A stretch of DNA of 64,000 nucleotides from Geosiphon pyriformis (Eukaryota; Glomeromycota; Glomeromycetes; Archaeosporales; Geosiphonaceae), in assembly GCA_016748015.1 (NCBI GenBank), contig JAAOMT010000097.1, positions 62,001 to 126,000 on the forward strand, written 5' to 3'. This document shows, piece after piece, positions 12,790 to 25,700 of this stretch (its first letter is position 1; each line of letters opens with the position of its first letter). The notes beneath the pieces are model-generated. The model made no database searches. It was not told the DNA's origin and saw nothing but the letters and a program-made list of their open reading frames with translations. The translations under genes were made by a program, and so were the position numbers.

Positions 12790-15700
12790 CTAGGGTGCAA
12801 CTGATAATGAATTCTTCTGATCATCCTTTAAATTAACAATCCTATTGAGGACATATTGGTTTTCATTCTCATCTCCAAATATTGAATCTTTGTCTAAACT
12901 AAAATAACCCAATCGTATTGCTTGGAATCTCACAGATTCATAATCTTTTGCATTCGCTAAAATATGAGAAGTAATTTCGCGTAACCCGATCTCGACAAGT
13001 GAATCCTTATTTACCTCCAAACTTTGGGGGTTGATGTCGGCAAGGTAACCATCAGGATGTGCCGCGGGATTTACCGATAAAAAGAGGTTATTGTAAATGC
13101 GAACTTCTGATAATCTAACCGGAGACCTGTGATTCGTGGATTCCGACACCCAGTGTATATATGTCTTTGGTTTCTTGACATCTGAGCCAATCTCATAACG
13201 GCATACTAAATACTGAATGTTTCCTTTGTGATCTTTTTTGACTTCGGTACATGTGATCGGATATGGGACGTGTAATAAACCAACTGTTTTACCAATGGCT
13301 AAGCGGAAATAATCAGGTGAGTCTTGTTCGCGAAAATCTGACTTGTCGATATAAACAACTTTAGTGAAAGGTACAATATGCTAAAAAAATAATATAATTC
13401 AAGGTCAGGGAGTCAGAAAAAACCATGAAACCAAAATATGCAGTGCAAAACGAAAACCCACCTCGCCCATTGAAGCGTCTCTTGGTTTGTATGGTATAGT
13501 TAATTCTTCTAAATGATCATCGGGCAAATTTTCAATAATCAATTTGAGCGGGTCCAAGATCATCATTAGCCGAGGTGTATGTAAATCCAAATAGTCCCGA
13601 ACATATTTATCAAAACGGGAAATCTGAATAGTTGAATTGGACAAAGTTACACCAAGGTCTTGAACAAAACCATTTATTGCTTCGGGAGGCACACCACGCC
13701 GACGTAGAGCAGGAAGTGTATATAGTCGAGGGTCATCCCATCCTGATACGTAGTTTTGGTTTACAAGTTTTGCAATTTTACGTTTTGACATGACAGTGTT
13801 GTTGATATTCAACCTGACCAAAATAGAAATGAGATTAATAAAAGAGGGAAAACAAAAGAAATAAAGTAGATATTTGAATGTGAAATCGATGCATCTTTTC
13901 CAAATGATAATAAAGAATAGAAAACCTGTTGTATTCAAATTGAACGGGCTTATATACTTCGAGGGCATCACAAAGCCAATAATATGAATCACGTGACATC
14001 CGAAACTCAAGGGTACAAAGAGAATGTGTGATGTTTTCAAAGGAATCACATAAGCAGTGTGTATAATCGTAAGTGGGATAAATGCACCACTTATTTCCAG
14101 TTCGATGATGGGGAGTGTACATAACCCGATACGCGACTAGATCCCAGAATTGAGGGCTACCACTTTGCATATCCATCTTCATCCGCAATGTTACTTCCCC
14201 CTCTTTGAATCGCCCTTCCTTCATTTTTTGAAAATCGGTTAATGAGTCTTCAATGGGGCGATTACGATGAACACATTCACTCCGTGGCCCTCCATGATCG
14301 CCACCCCGCATTGCATGCATTTCTTCGGGAGTGCAGTAACACACATAACCCTTGTCGCATTTGATTAAATCGATCGCAAGTTCATATAGTTGGTCAAAGT
14401 AGTCGGATGAGTAAGTAATTTTCCATGGACTGAAACCTAACCATTCAATTGTCTCTTTGATGGATGTGAAATATCGTTCTTCTTCCGCTACATAACCGAA
14501 ATTGTACAAAAGAAAGGCCTAGTTATCTAAATAACCATATTTTAAATAAATTAATGCTTGTGAATACCTTCGGGGTTTGTATCATCATATCTAAAGGTAT
14601 ACAATAAAATTCTTAAATAAAATGATATATATAATACAAAAAACTTGATAATTCCAAAATCCAGACCTCAAGTAGCATAGGCCATTATGTGCTTTGGCAT
14701 ATCCGAAGTTAACATTAATCGCTTTGGCGTGTCCGATGTGAAGGTAGCCGTTTGGTTCGGGTGGAAAACGGGTCATTACCCTTCCACCAGTGGCTTTCAT
14801 GTGATTAGCTGTCAACTCAGGTTTGATTTGTTTGTTTTCACCAGGTTTATGTAGTTTTCCAAGCTCACCCTCAAGAAACATGTTGGGAGTGCCACTCTTT
14901 GGAGGTTCTAATCTTGTAATGGGTCGATCGACAGTTATAGAAGTGGTCGACTTTGTATCTTTTTTCTTAATATTCAAGCATATAAACTAATTTAGTCAAT
15001 ATTCATCCTTTCAGGCTTGAAAATTATAAAAAGAGTTCTCTAAAACATTATTGATATATCTAGTTCAAAGATTTACCTTTCCTTTAACTATGATGTCTCT
15101 TTCATCTTTAGGTCCAATCAATAGCAACACCTGTTTTTCCAATTCCTCTTTAACTGCAACACCATTTGCCCATCGTAATTCAGGGATTTGTCTAGCTTGA
15201 GCAAGTAATGATCCCAGCAATTTGTACCTTTCTTTTGAAAGTGACTCCTTATTTGCATTAATATGAGCAGCAATTGCTTCATTGATTTTTTCATTGGTGA
15301 CAATAATTCCTATGAATTCCAGTTAAGTTTGAATGCAGTTTTTTTAGAACGAAAGAACTTTATCAAAGAGATGGAATTACCAACGCCAGCTTTTTCATTA
15401 AACTCTTCATTATTGATTTCTCCGGGGCTGTTTTCCACGAATTTAATAGCCGCTATTAAGTTTCAATCGAGAGAGGTTTGAGGATTAGGTTGACGGCTAT
15501 CAAATCTTTGAGTAGCGGGGTAAAGGTTCCAACGTACCGGAAATTTGGTCGGAACTCTTTAATCTCCCGTCTTTTACAGCCCGGGCCAAATAGCCTATAT
15601 GAGTTGTGGCATCTTTTGTTAAAGTGGATGCCAGGGTATATAGTAATGAGCCAGTGGTTTTGTCGCAGCCAGTTTCAGTAAGACCGGCCTCACTAATGGT

Positions 15701-15805
15701 GCTTTTAAGCGTGGGAGCCAACTTTTTATTCTTAACAGTGTCCTTGGCACGTTGATCAGTGAGTCCGATAGATTTAAAGAGATTAATCAATTCTTCCTCA
15801 GCCAT
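12790..15805 (-). CDS. GLN4: Glutaminyl-tRNA synthetase (cytosolic GlnRS)
   Basis: Class I synthetase charging tRNA-Gln. Eight exons (minus): 15805-15538, 15452-15381, 15309-15077, 14965-14667, 14590-14568, 14487-13926, 13813-13462, 13380-12790; 799 residues, phases consistent. The N-terminal ~185 residues form the eukaryotic GlnRS appendage ([18 protein letters not shown], then [19 protein letters not shown]), followed by a Lys/Thr linker. The catalytic core has [17 protein letters not shown] with HIGH at residues 267-270, [27 protein letters not shown], and the KMSKS-type loop VMSKR at 493-497. The C-terminal anticodon-binding beta-barrels include [14 protein letters not shown] and [12 protein letters not shown]. 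The YDDTNPE segment is carried by a 23-bp microexon (14568-14590). Donors GTCTGG and GTTTTC are weak but supported by frame and homology. Confidence 0.95.
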
Positions 15806-16600
15806 AGTTTCTTTTGGTTATCATGCAATTTAAAGAACAATCTTTACTACAGAATAACTAATCTGTTATTAATTATGGTAACTGAGATAAAATTGAATTT
15901 TTGAATTTTTCAATAATTATTTTATTTAAAATAATAAATTTTTTACATATTAAAAAAAGCCAAATTTTAATTACATATTTAATTAATAAATTATTTTCTC
16001 TATGAAAAAAATATTAAGTTAAATATTAATTTCATCAAATAATATAAAAAAATAAACACATTTTTCTTATTTTATTAAAATAAGTGCAATTTAATTATTG
16101 TAAAGCAAAATATCTATGCTATAACATACATAAATAAACAATTTTTTTTCAATAAAGTTAACCAAAACAAAATACAATTATTATTTCATAAATATTATCT
16201 TAATAGCCTAAATAGTTTAATTTTAGTTTTAAAGAAAATTTTTGAAGATAATAGTTTTAACATAAAACATTAGTTAATACTAGATCAATTACAAAATTAA
16301 AACTTTTTAAAAAAGTAAAAAACTTTAAAACAAAAAAAGATATCAATATTGTCAAAAACTTAATAAATAAGACAAAACATAATAACAAACAAATTAAAAC
16401 AATAAAAACAATAAAAAAACCTTTTATTATTAAAATGAATATTTAAAATATATAACAAACATGCAAATAAAAAAGCAAAAAAGATAAGACAAATATTTAA
16501 ATTTTTAATACTCATAAAGCTATATGCGACTGAAAAAATAAAAATCAGTGTAGAAAAAGACTTGATTGTTCATTTCTGCTAAGTAATGCTTTGTTTGATG
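15806..16600. other. AT-rich intergenic block
   Basis: The first ~100 bp upstream of GlnRS must contain its promoter. From about 15900 to 16560 the sequence is strongly AT-rich with A-rich stretches and no protein-like frame. I see nothing assignable. Confidence 0.5.
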
Positions 16601-16941
16601 TTTTAATAACACATTCTTTTCAAAAGAATATAAAAAATGCTGATCTTTAACAAACAGCCTTTGTATTTGGTTTCAAATTCTGAATTAAAATTTTTAATTC
16701 CGTTGTCAAGCATTGTGTGACAATTGTCTTGGTACTTCAATGAAGTACTGGTTAGTCGAATAAACCTATTTGGAGCTGCAACGAGAATTGCTCTTTTGGT
16801 TGAAAAACTTAAAGGTATATAATGCAACCATCTGTTGATTCGTGATCAAAAATTAGTAAAAATGAGATGGTTGACAGTTCAAAGTAGTTATCACCTCACC
16901 ACAGATAATTCCCCCTTAAAAAAAAACTCATCTTGAAATTC

Positions 16942-17147
16942 TCAAGAAGCGTGCTGGCAGCAACTCTTATCTCTTCGGTGTTCCCCCAACTCTTCCCAAT
17001 ATTCTACGAAATTAGAGTATTTGGTATTATTGCTCCCAATATTTTACACATTAGAATATTTATTACAATTGATGTAAAGACTAATAAGCACTTACCACCA
17101 TTGGGAACCTTATATAAGGTACCTTCCGGTACCCCTACTTTTGGCAT
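16942..17147 (-). CDS. Possible small two-exon gene, 37 residues
   Basis: On the minus strand an ATG at 17147 opens MPKVGVPEGTLYKVPNG, which ends at a good donor (GTAAGT). After a 92-bp intron (17004-17095, acceptor CGTAG) the frame resumes as EYWEELGEHRRDKSCCQHAS and stops at 16942. Exons 17147-17096 and 17003-16942 keep phase, and the peptide composition is protein-like in otherwise AT-rich DNA. I do not recognise the family. It may be a genuine small protein, the 5' part of a longer gene with more exons toward 16600, or a remnant. The start has a poor context (TTT before ATG). Confidence 0.3.
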
Positions 17148-17308
17148 AAAATAGAGAAAAAAGAATCTGCGAAACGCGTTAGTAAAAGTTTTTATATCTG
17201 AGTGATTTGGTTAAGATCTCAGATCTTTCATGTGATACAATTTTTCGCTTAGCAATGAAAGTTTTCGATCTCCAACTTCTTTCACAGTAGATGCGGCATG
17301 AAAATCTA

Positions 17309-18654
17309 ATGAACACAGATAAATTCTCTACCGATGGTTTCTATATTTTACATGATGGTATCCTCCAAAGATCTTTTTTTTAGGTCCAAAATAATTTTCC
17401 TACCGCTTCTGATCAAATGATAATATTTAGCTTTGACCGTTCAAGAACTAGACTGTTTACGCTTGGAATGCGATACTCTGATCAATCATATTTGTGATAA
17501 TGGTTTGGAAATCGTTCAAGATTTTGGCTGCGTAATTGGTAAGTAATACTCTAGTTTTGGAACCTTATTTCCGATGATTGGACAAATTGCGAATTGTCGT
17601 CTATAAATAATTAAAAAGAGTCGGCGAATTAATACTTTTTCATTTTGTTGGGATTCAGAGCCTTTGAATTCTGGCTTTCTTGATATAGATAGAACAATTT
17701 CAAGAAATCGTTACAAGTATTATTCGGACGTCTATCGCAAATTTCGTTCACAAATTGTAGATTGTGACCAAAATGTCGATTTGATTTTAAGGAAATTGGC
17801 AAAATTGTCTAGCAAATTTTTACCACATTGTAACCCTGTCTATCTTGTTCGTAAATTCATTCAAATATTTTTTGAATTTGAGACTCAATATTGAGGTTTG
17901 CGTGGTGTAACCAGCTTTTTTCACATTTCTCTAGTTTAATGAACAATATATTATCAAGCCACCCAAATGCCAGCAGGCTCGATTTGAATGGCACCAGGTA
18001 ATTTTAAATAGAATATTGTCATAAATCACTGGGTAGATATCGACGTTCACATTCTGATTTAATATAAAATTTCAAGGATTCAGAATATATGAATGAAAAG
18101 TGTCGCTCAATTCCATCAATCGCATGTTGGATCGCTTTGGATGATATGAATAAGGTGGAGATCCCTGAATAGATAATATCTCCAACTCATTTCAACCTAC
18201 TGACGAGGAAATTGTTAATTTTTAGGGTAATGGAACATTACACATTGACCCATATCCCAAACTTACAAATCATGCTCTTGATATCATGGGCTCAAAGTCT
18301 GATATTAATTTGGAATATTTTATCAAGTCCCACGCGTATCGTGCGTCATTCTACCAATCAACAACCAACTGGACCCTTGAATCGTCAAAAATCCCAAAAG
18401 ACAATAGAGTTGCAGAGAGTCAGCAGCCCATTGTTCTTGAAGTGAAGGCAGGAACTATAGTTTTCTTGTCTGGCTTTGTAAGACATTGCAGTTTTGGCAA
18501 TGCGAGTTCTCACTTTAGACGAGCCTTTATGCCACAATATTCGGCTGGAATAGTCCGAAAACCAGAATGGATTGATAAAACTGAATCTGCGAGGCAAACC
18601 GATGTTCCCATCGATGAGCAGCTACTGGCATTGGCTGTTCCTTGTATAATATGA
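17309..18654 (+). CDS. Phytanoyl-CoA dioxygenase (PhyH) family protein
   Basis: Fe(II)/2-oxoglutarate-dependent oxygenase family; substrate unknown. Six exons: 17309-17357, 17431-17538, 17659-17846, 17935-17997, 18077-18154, 18226-18654, giving 304 residues. The start MNTDKFSTDGFYILHDALTV resembles the usual N terminus of the family. Iron ligands fit the HxD...H pattern: H135 and D137 in RFEWHQDSEYM, and H249 in GFVRHCSFGNASSHFRRAF, where R260/R261 would bind 2-oxoglutarate. CWIALDDMNKGNGTLHI is the characteristic core strand. The donor closing exon 3 (GTTCGT) is weak, chosen because it joins VYL to FNEQYIIKPP as in relatives. In fungi such enzymes act in fatty-acid alpha-oxidation or in secondary metabolism; no neighbour clarifies which. 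Confidence 0.85.
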
Positions 18655-19868
18655 TTAGATTATTAAACAATTTAATTCAGCAAAATCATATTTCATTGGA
18701 ACCAGGAATTCTTACTATAAAAATTTTATAAAAACTGAATATGGGCATGCTACAACAAAATAAAAGTGAATATGACGTCCGTTTTCCATCCCACCTGACC
18801 AACGGAGATATCTAATTCCGAGGAAAACGATAGGCTATTCACAATTTGAAAGATGGGAGGTTGAGTTAGATCAATCCTGAAATTCTGCCAGACAAGAACG
18901 ACTTCTTCAATAAGTCTGGCCGAGCACACCATGATATTCTGTTCATTTCATATATTGTAAAAACTTTACCAGAAAGATGATTGTCTCTTGTTTTAAATTC
19001 AGTATGGAAGCAAGAAATCCGAGGCAACAAGCGGCGAGGGGATATAAAAAATCGGGCGATCCGTCAGTGTAACCACCTAAGAGGCTACGGCCTCGGTATC
19101 AAAAGGGATTCAATTCGTTCGCAGCCTTGATGCCTCCCCATATTGAAACAATAACTTCCAGGAAGACTTGAAGTTGTTTTGCGGCAATTTCAATTCGAAA
19201 AATTGACGGGATAGCAAGACAAGAGGGGAGAAAAGGTCTTGGATGGATACAATGAGTAGCTTTCATTCGAAGTTCGAAAGGTCGTAAGTGATTTCTTTCA
19301 ACGGGGAAGTTGATCGAAAACGCATCGACTTTTGCTTTAATAACGCTATGGCTTTTTTGGAGGGTTTTTATTAAAACTAGTTTGTCAGAGTTCTATCGTG
19401 AACCCTGAAACTTTTTACAAAGGACGAGTTAAATGAACTTCGTATAGATGGTATTCGTGACCTTGCAGCCGTTTAGAATATTTGACATTTCCCAATTGAA
19501 TTACTTAATTAAAATATGGATAATAATCCTGATCACAAAAGCCGTTCATAATAAATTACAAAGCAAAATTCCGAAATAATAAGACAAGAAAAAGTTATTC
19601 AAGAGCTAATGTAAGCGAAAAGTAAAATTTAAATTCAGGCCAAAAAGCTAGAAAGATAAAACAAATTGTATCAAGCCTGAGCTGAGGCGAAAAAAAGAAG
19701 AAAACCCGATATAATCTATTGATTACCTTAATTATTAATATGGAGGATATTGAATAATTAAAAAGGTATGGAAAATAAAGCGCAACGGCAAGATGATGTC
19801 ACAAATTCATTTTTTCCGGTTTTGTACAGCATACTCGTATTAACAATTATATAATTACAGGTCGAAAT
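18655..19868. other. Intergenic between PhyH and RAD51, with possible degraded coding sequence
   Basis: Convergent 3' ends bound this 1.2 kb stretch. The base composition from about 18950 to 19450 is less AT-rich than ordinary spacer here. On the minus strand near 18965-19080 the words LLGGYTDGSPDFLYPLAACC followed by LGFLASILNL give a membrane-protein-like reading loosely reminiscent of a major facilitator transporter. Stops and missing flanks prevent a gene model. A second minus-strand open segment at 18750-18932 has no family I know. I treat both as unsupported remnants. Confidence 0.25.
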
Positions 19869-21368
19869 CTATTCCTTTGCTTCACCAATACCGTCAGGAT
19901 TGATCGCAAACATGGCCTCAGCTTCCGGAAGACATGGTGAATCATATATTTTACAAATGCGAGTTTCGCCACGACCCTTACGAAGAAATAACCTAAAATA
20001 TATGATATTAGTAAAACAATCACCAGTATAAAAATTGCGCTATTAAAGGCCTACCTAGTTGTAGATGCGTGAGCCATGATGTTTCCACCAATAGGTTTTA
20101 GGCCAGGCGTAAACTGATTTCCATCAGGTGAACTTACTACTTGGTTGGTGATAACGACAGCAATACCAAACTACCAGAAATTGTAATTAGCACTCGCTTG
20201 CTTAAATCAGAAATAAAATTATTTACAAAAATGAAATAAACCTCATCTGCCAAACGCATTAGGGATCGTAGAAATTGGCCCAAATGATTCTGACGAGCAG
20301 CGAGTTCGCCACGGCCATTAAAATCCGTTCGGTAAAGCGCAGTAGCACTGTCCACAACAAGTAAAGCGAACCTAGAAAAGATACTCTGAAGATAAATTTG
20401 GATGTGTAATTTCTACGACAAAACAGGGTCGACAAACCTAGCACTCATCATCAACCCGGCAGCTTGTACCAGCAATTGCATTTGATGTTCAACGTTATAT
20501 GCACGTGCTATCGCTACATTCTCAAGAACTTCTTCAGGTTCTAGTTCATATCTTCCTGCAATCTCCTTTAATCTTGAAGGACGGAAGGTGCTCTCGGTGT
20601 CAATATAAATGGCTTTACCTGCACCACCACCCATATTAATAGGCAGCTATGTAACAGATTTCAGTACAAAGTTTTCTTTTTAAATCTCATAATATCCAGT
20701 TATAAAATTGAAGCTTTATATACCTGGGCATTAACCGCAAGTGTATGGCAAATTTGGCTTTTACCCGTGCGAAATTCACCGAAAATTTCTGTTACTGAAC
20801 CCGTTTCGATTCCCCCTGGAATAGAGATCAAATCATTATTATCATTATCGCAAAATTTTAGTTCATGTGCCGAGCTAGGCAATTATTTTACCGCCAAGAA
20901 TTTTGTCTAAATCCGAACAACCGGTTGTAATGTATACACGATCTTTTAATTTGAGATCGATAACTGTAGCTGTCGTAAATCCAATGGGGACAAGCTTGGT
21001 GGCTATTTATATTAGTATGAAATGGAAATTCAGTATTTCGCCGGCTAGTAGTGTCATCAATTGCAATAATACAGTACCTTCTGCTATCATTTTATCAGCC
21101 TTTTGTTCAGAGATACCTTTTATAGCAATCAATGCTTTTTTCGGCGTATATGCTATAGACTCAATGGTATTAAACCCGGCTTCTTGCAACTTCTTAATGT
21201 CGGCAGCAGAAACTCCAGCACCCTGTGATTTTTTTACAAGGCTCGATTATAACTTCTGGAAGCAGTGAACGGAAGAAAAATAAATACCTCGAGACTTGTG
21301 AGCGGCAAAGGTCCGTCATGATTCTCTTGGTCTTGAGCGTATTCTTCGTCTAGGTCTTGAGTGGACAT
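19869..21368 (-). CDS. RAD51: RAD51 recombinase
   Basis: RecA-family ATPase that forms the nucleoprotein filament for homologous recombination in the nucleus. Eight exons (minus): 21368-21288, 21222-21078, 21002-20892, 20815-20724, 20646-20438, 20371-20242, 20170-20055, 19992-19869; 335 residues, phases consistent. The N-terminal helix-hairpin-helix domain is clear ([13 protein letters not shown]). Walker A is GEFRTGKS at 125-132, Walker B ALLVVD at 215-220. [40 protein letters not shown] and the tail [18 protein letters not shown] place it with RAD51 rather than DMC1. The motif normally read DTEGTFRPER is [10 protein letters not shown] here (Gly to Ser at 162, Glu to Ser at 167). Confidence 0.95.
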
Positions 21369-21735
21369 ATTCAAAAAGTCTTATTTTGAAGCTTTCTGTG
21401 AAACTTTTTTTTAAGAGGCTGTCTTGAAGCGAGTGGTATCAGTTTCAGAAGATAATTCCTGCAAATTGTTCTAACACTTGAAAGTTATTTTCGCGTCGCG
21501 TTAATTGCAGTATTCGATTGTCACAAACCACATGATCTGGATCTTTATGATAATATTCTGATTAAATTTAAACAAAGATTTTTGACTAAAACAATTAAAC
21601 TATTAAACAATATTTTTTAATTTTTGTTTAATAATTATGTTTTTTAATGTTTTAATAATATATTTTTTTTATAATAGTTTTTATTATATTTAATTATTAT
21701 TTTATTTATTAACTTAATTAAATTAAAATGTAAAA

Positions 21736-21789
<54 letters not shown>

Positions 21790-22722
21790 ATTTTACATAA
21801 ATAAAAACTGTTTTCAAAATCGGCTTAATAATTTGAATTTTAAACTTTAAAGTTTTAATAATTTTAGAAAGTTTATTATTACTTTATTTTTAAAAATTGT
21901 GTATTAATTTTAATTTTAATATTATTTAATTATATTAACAACATAATTTAAAATATTATAATTACTTATATTACATTTGGTTATTAATTTATTTATTAAA
22001 TATGTTATTAATTTATTTGGTGATTTTTTTTAACACTCATATAATAATTAAAACTTTAAGAATAAAAACATTAAATAAATACATATTTATTTTTTTAATA
22101 AATATTATTTTAATATTATAACTAAATATATAATAATTAAATTACATATTAAAAAGTATATTAATTATAACTGTTGTTTATTTATTATTTTACAATAAAC
22201 TGTTTCTAATTATTAATCATTATACAATTTGTTTTAATCTTAAAAATTGAATTTTTTTATTGATTTTATTATTTCAATTTATTTTAAAAGTTTTGTTACA
22301 ATTTGTAGTAATGTAATTTTGTTTTATTATATTATTTCAATTATGCTTTAAAATTTTACATTATATTATATATCTAACTTTTACAAAATAACTTACTGTG
22401 AAAATTTTTACATTATCAATTTTCACAATCATGTGATAAACTGATATTCTTGACAAAAAAAATCTGCAACAATAAAGTTACACCACAGACATTTAGTGAC
22501 ATTGACGAGAACTCATCTCAGTATTAAGTTATCTGCTAAGATATTATAAATCCCGGTACGCCATTCTTTTGTTTTTTGAGGTTTAAAGTCACCAGATATC
22601 GCCACAGCTTTCGTGTTAAAAAAAGGAGGTGATCTTAATTGTTAAGAAAAATACCCAACTTGGAAATTATTTAAAGTTTTCTGTCAATTCACTTTCCCCA
22701 CGTAATATTAAGCAACCTTATC
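21369..22722. other. AT-rich spacer with (TAA)n microsatellite
   Basis: The first 150 bp should carry the RAD51 promoter. From 21550 to 22450 the sequence is strongly AT-rich and open frames are absent. A perfect trinucleotide run of TAA/AAT units occupies about 21736-21783. From 22450 to 22722 composition becomes more balanced and probably includes the promoter and 5' UTR of the next gene. Confidence 0.6.
21736..21783. repeat. (TAA)n microsatellite
   Basis: About 16 uninterrupted TAA units in AT-rich spacer upstream of RAD51. Confidence 0.9.
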
Positions 22723-25700
22723 ATGTCACCTTCTATTGGGGTAGAAGACGGTGGAATAGACATGTCGCATCTTCAAGAGGGTAAGCAAGGTCAAAAGTCG
22801 GGGAGTCCTGGGCTATCGCATCTAGAGAATTCGATAGATCTGAATGGTACAACACTGCCGCCAAACCTTAGCCAACAAGAATTGCAACGATCTATGCTTG
22901 AAACGGCTCGGAATTTTCAGTATGAACCTTTGCCACCACTCGAAAGTTCACGCGCGGCTGGAGGTCCGATAAGGCATGATCGAAACAGACCTCACGTCAA
23001 TACCTTACCATATAATACAGGAGCTGAACAAAATCAACAATGGTTTTATTTAAGATGGTTAAACAAACTTCTTAAGTGGTTAAAACTTGAATGGCTTTTT
23101 GTAAGGAACTGCCAAGCTCCAGAAGCTCCAACGATTGCAGCAGTTCCCACGGCTCCGGAAGTTTTACCAAATTCAATAGCTTCGAGACCTCAACTAAAGG
23201 ACCAAGGGACCTCTCACGAATTTCCACAAATTAATTCTAGTCGCCGGGAAGAATCGATTCAAACCATCTTAACTCGCCGCGACATAGAGGAATTGGTAAG
23301 AAAGATTTTTATAATGTTTAATACCTTTAAGAAACGCTTAATTCGGAAGTCGAAAATTCTATTCCTAAATTTCTAGGAGCTTCTAAGAAGCTTAAATCCT
23401 GATGATCCCCGATTCATAAAAATAAGATCCAAGACTTTGAACTTTGATTCTTCAAACTCGGCACGACCAGAGGAAACAGAGAGTTCGTGTCCAAATAGCC
23501 ATCACAAGACTGTAGATGTTTTTGGTACAAAAAGATCCATTGCGAATCCTTCCTTTAAGAGGAAAGAGAAAAATGAAACCCTCCCTACAGAATCAGCCAA
23601 ATTAAGGAAGCTTGATTACCCTGCTGATTACAAGCACCCTCAAAATCGTCAACATTTTAAACATGTACATGAGTTCATGAACAAACTAAAAACACCCGCA
23701 ACTGAGCAACGTCGCGCTGGACAAGAATTTTTTTCGACAAAGAAACTCCCAGTTAACAAGCCACCCCCTTCTCCACCTAAGCGAACATTGGTTTTAGCTC
23801 AACTCGGAGGGATTCCATCTTCTCAAGTGATTCTTCCACCTAACAAACCACTTTATGATAGAATACCAATTTCGACGAATGAATCACGATGGGTACCACC
23901 GCCTGGCGTGATGATTCCGCCTAAAAAGTCACTAATTGATGGATGGGCAATTGTGGCGAACGAACCTAAAATGCCACCTTCTAAAGTTCAAAAAACTCGA
24001 AGTAGCTTTAATAAAGAAGTTGCTGGAAAGGTGAAAACTAGCCATCCCAAAAAAATTGTTGATACTGAAATCTATCAAGATACCAAGACTATAGAGCAAA
24101 ATGTCGTCATTACAAGCAATAAAACAACTAAAAATCGCTTAAATGATTTTCATTTTCAAGATTCATCATCTTTTGATCAATCAAATGCAATGGAAGACAT
24201 TCAAGAAAGCCCAACAATTAAAACAACTGTAGAAGGAAAAGAAATAGGCAAACTAATAGTCACCCCCAAAAATCCAAATCGCCCATTAGCTGAAACAGAC
24301 TCGGAAGATGATCCATTTAAAGTGACGAAAACTGGGATGGAATGCATCCCAAAAAACAGGATTGCGCAAGAAGTACATAAGCGCCGTCGTAAACAACCCA
24401 ATCGTTTTTCTGCTGATACAGATTCAGAAGATGGGGATTCAGAATTAACAGGTACGAATCGAATATGATTAATAATTGATATATCTGAAGTTAATAACCA
24501 GGTTCCAAAAAAACGCCCATTATTTGGGGGTTTTTTAGAAAAATTTTTCGATCCTATAGCCCACAGTGTCGTCCCTCCTTTAAAGAAAGCTAAGCAATCA
24601 GAGAGCTCGCCTTCGAGAAAAAATTCTCTAAAAAGCAATGTCCTCCAAAGTACCGCTTCAAAATTTGAATCAGTCCCGAGCTGCTTTGAAACGTTTAATG
24701 ATAAATCAACGCTGTATAGGGTGTCTGAAGTATCCCCTTCAACTGAGCCTAACATAAAGAATATGAACAAACGGGTAACTTGGGCTTCAACTGTTTCTAA
24801 ATCCGATTCATCCTTAGGAAAACAAATTAATTCATTCATGAGTCCTGAGGAGAGAACTAGTCCAGTCGATCTTTTCACGAAATTGACCTCTAATAGCACT
24901 TCCGCGATCACATCATTAGAAACACCTACGACGGCTCAAGAAATTTTGCCAACTGAAATCACGAAAAGTAGCCTTTCTGACAAAGAGGCAATCAAATCAC
25001 CATTGGATCTTCATACTCCAGATCCAAATTTAAACTTGAATAAAGATGATAATTCTTCACCTTCAACAGAAGCAAAAGATTCCAATTCTGAAACCCAAAT
25101 ATTTACACCAGATATTAAAGATGTAGTTTCGCAGAATCAAAAACAACCTCCTGAATCTCGAGAAGTCGATCCAATGGTAATATCCCCTATCGCGAATTTT
25201 TCGCCAGCCTCCTCATTGAAATCTGGCCGTTCTCAATCCACTCCTGTACAAACCCCAATTTCCTCTTCCCAGGAACTCAAAGATAAAGAAGCCTCATTAT
25301 TGCAAACTCCTCAAAATCAAATCTCACTTCAACCAAATGTCTCTAGTTCTAATGATTCAAATGTAGATTTGATGGATATTAGCGATTCTCCCTTTACACC
25401 TGTGAAGTCAAAAGAACCTATAAAATCCATATCAATACTTCAGACATCTGAAATCGCAACTATGGGGGGGAGTTCTATTTTTACTGGATTTTCACCTATG
25501 TCAAAATCACCTTATGATTTTGAGTCCAATTCATCAAACATACCTACGCTCTCTTCGAGCAATTCAGATATAAATTTTAGTGAATCTGGTAACGACGTCA
25601 TGGAGTTCATGGATGGTGGGGCTTCGAATTCTCAATTACCAACGATCACAACCGATTCACTCAATCGATCTAACAATTCAGGAAAACTTTTAGTAAATCC

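Noticed and set aside
16603-16827. Minus-strand 74-codon frame beginning MHYIPLSFSTKRAIL
   Set aside because: Somewhat protein-like at its start but it runs into lysine/isoleucine-rich AT sequence, and I could not join it to the small gene at 16942-17147 in phase.
18750-18932. Minus-strand 60-codon open frame near the PhyH 3' end
   Set aside because: No recognisable motif, no flanking splice signals and no continuation; it may belong to a repeat but I cannot support that.
24201-24911. Minus-strand 236-codon open frame
   Set aside because: It is antisense to the low-complexity plus-strand gene, whose Ser/Asp/Glu-rich codons leave the opposite strand open.
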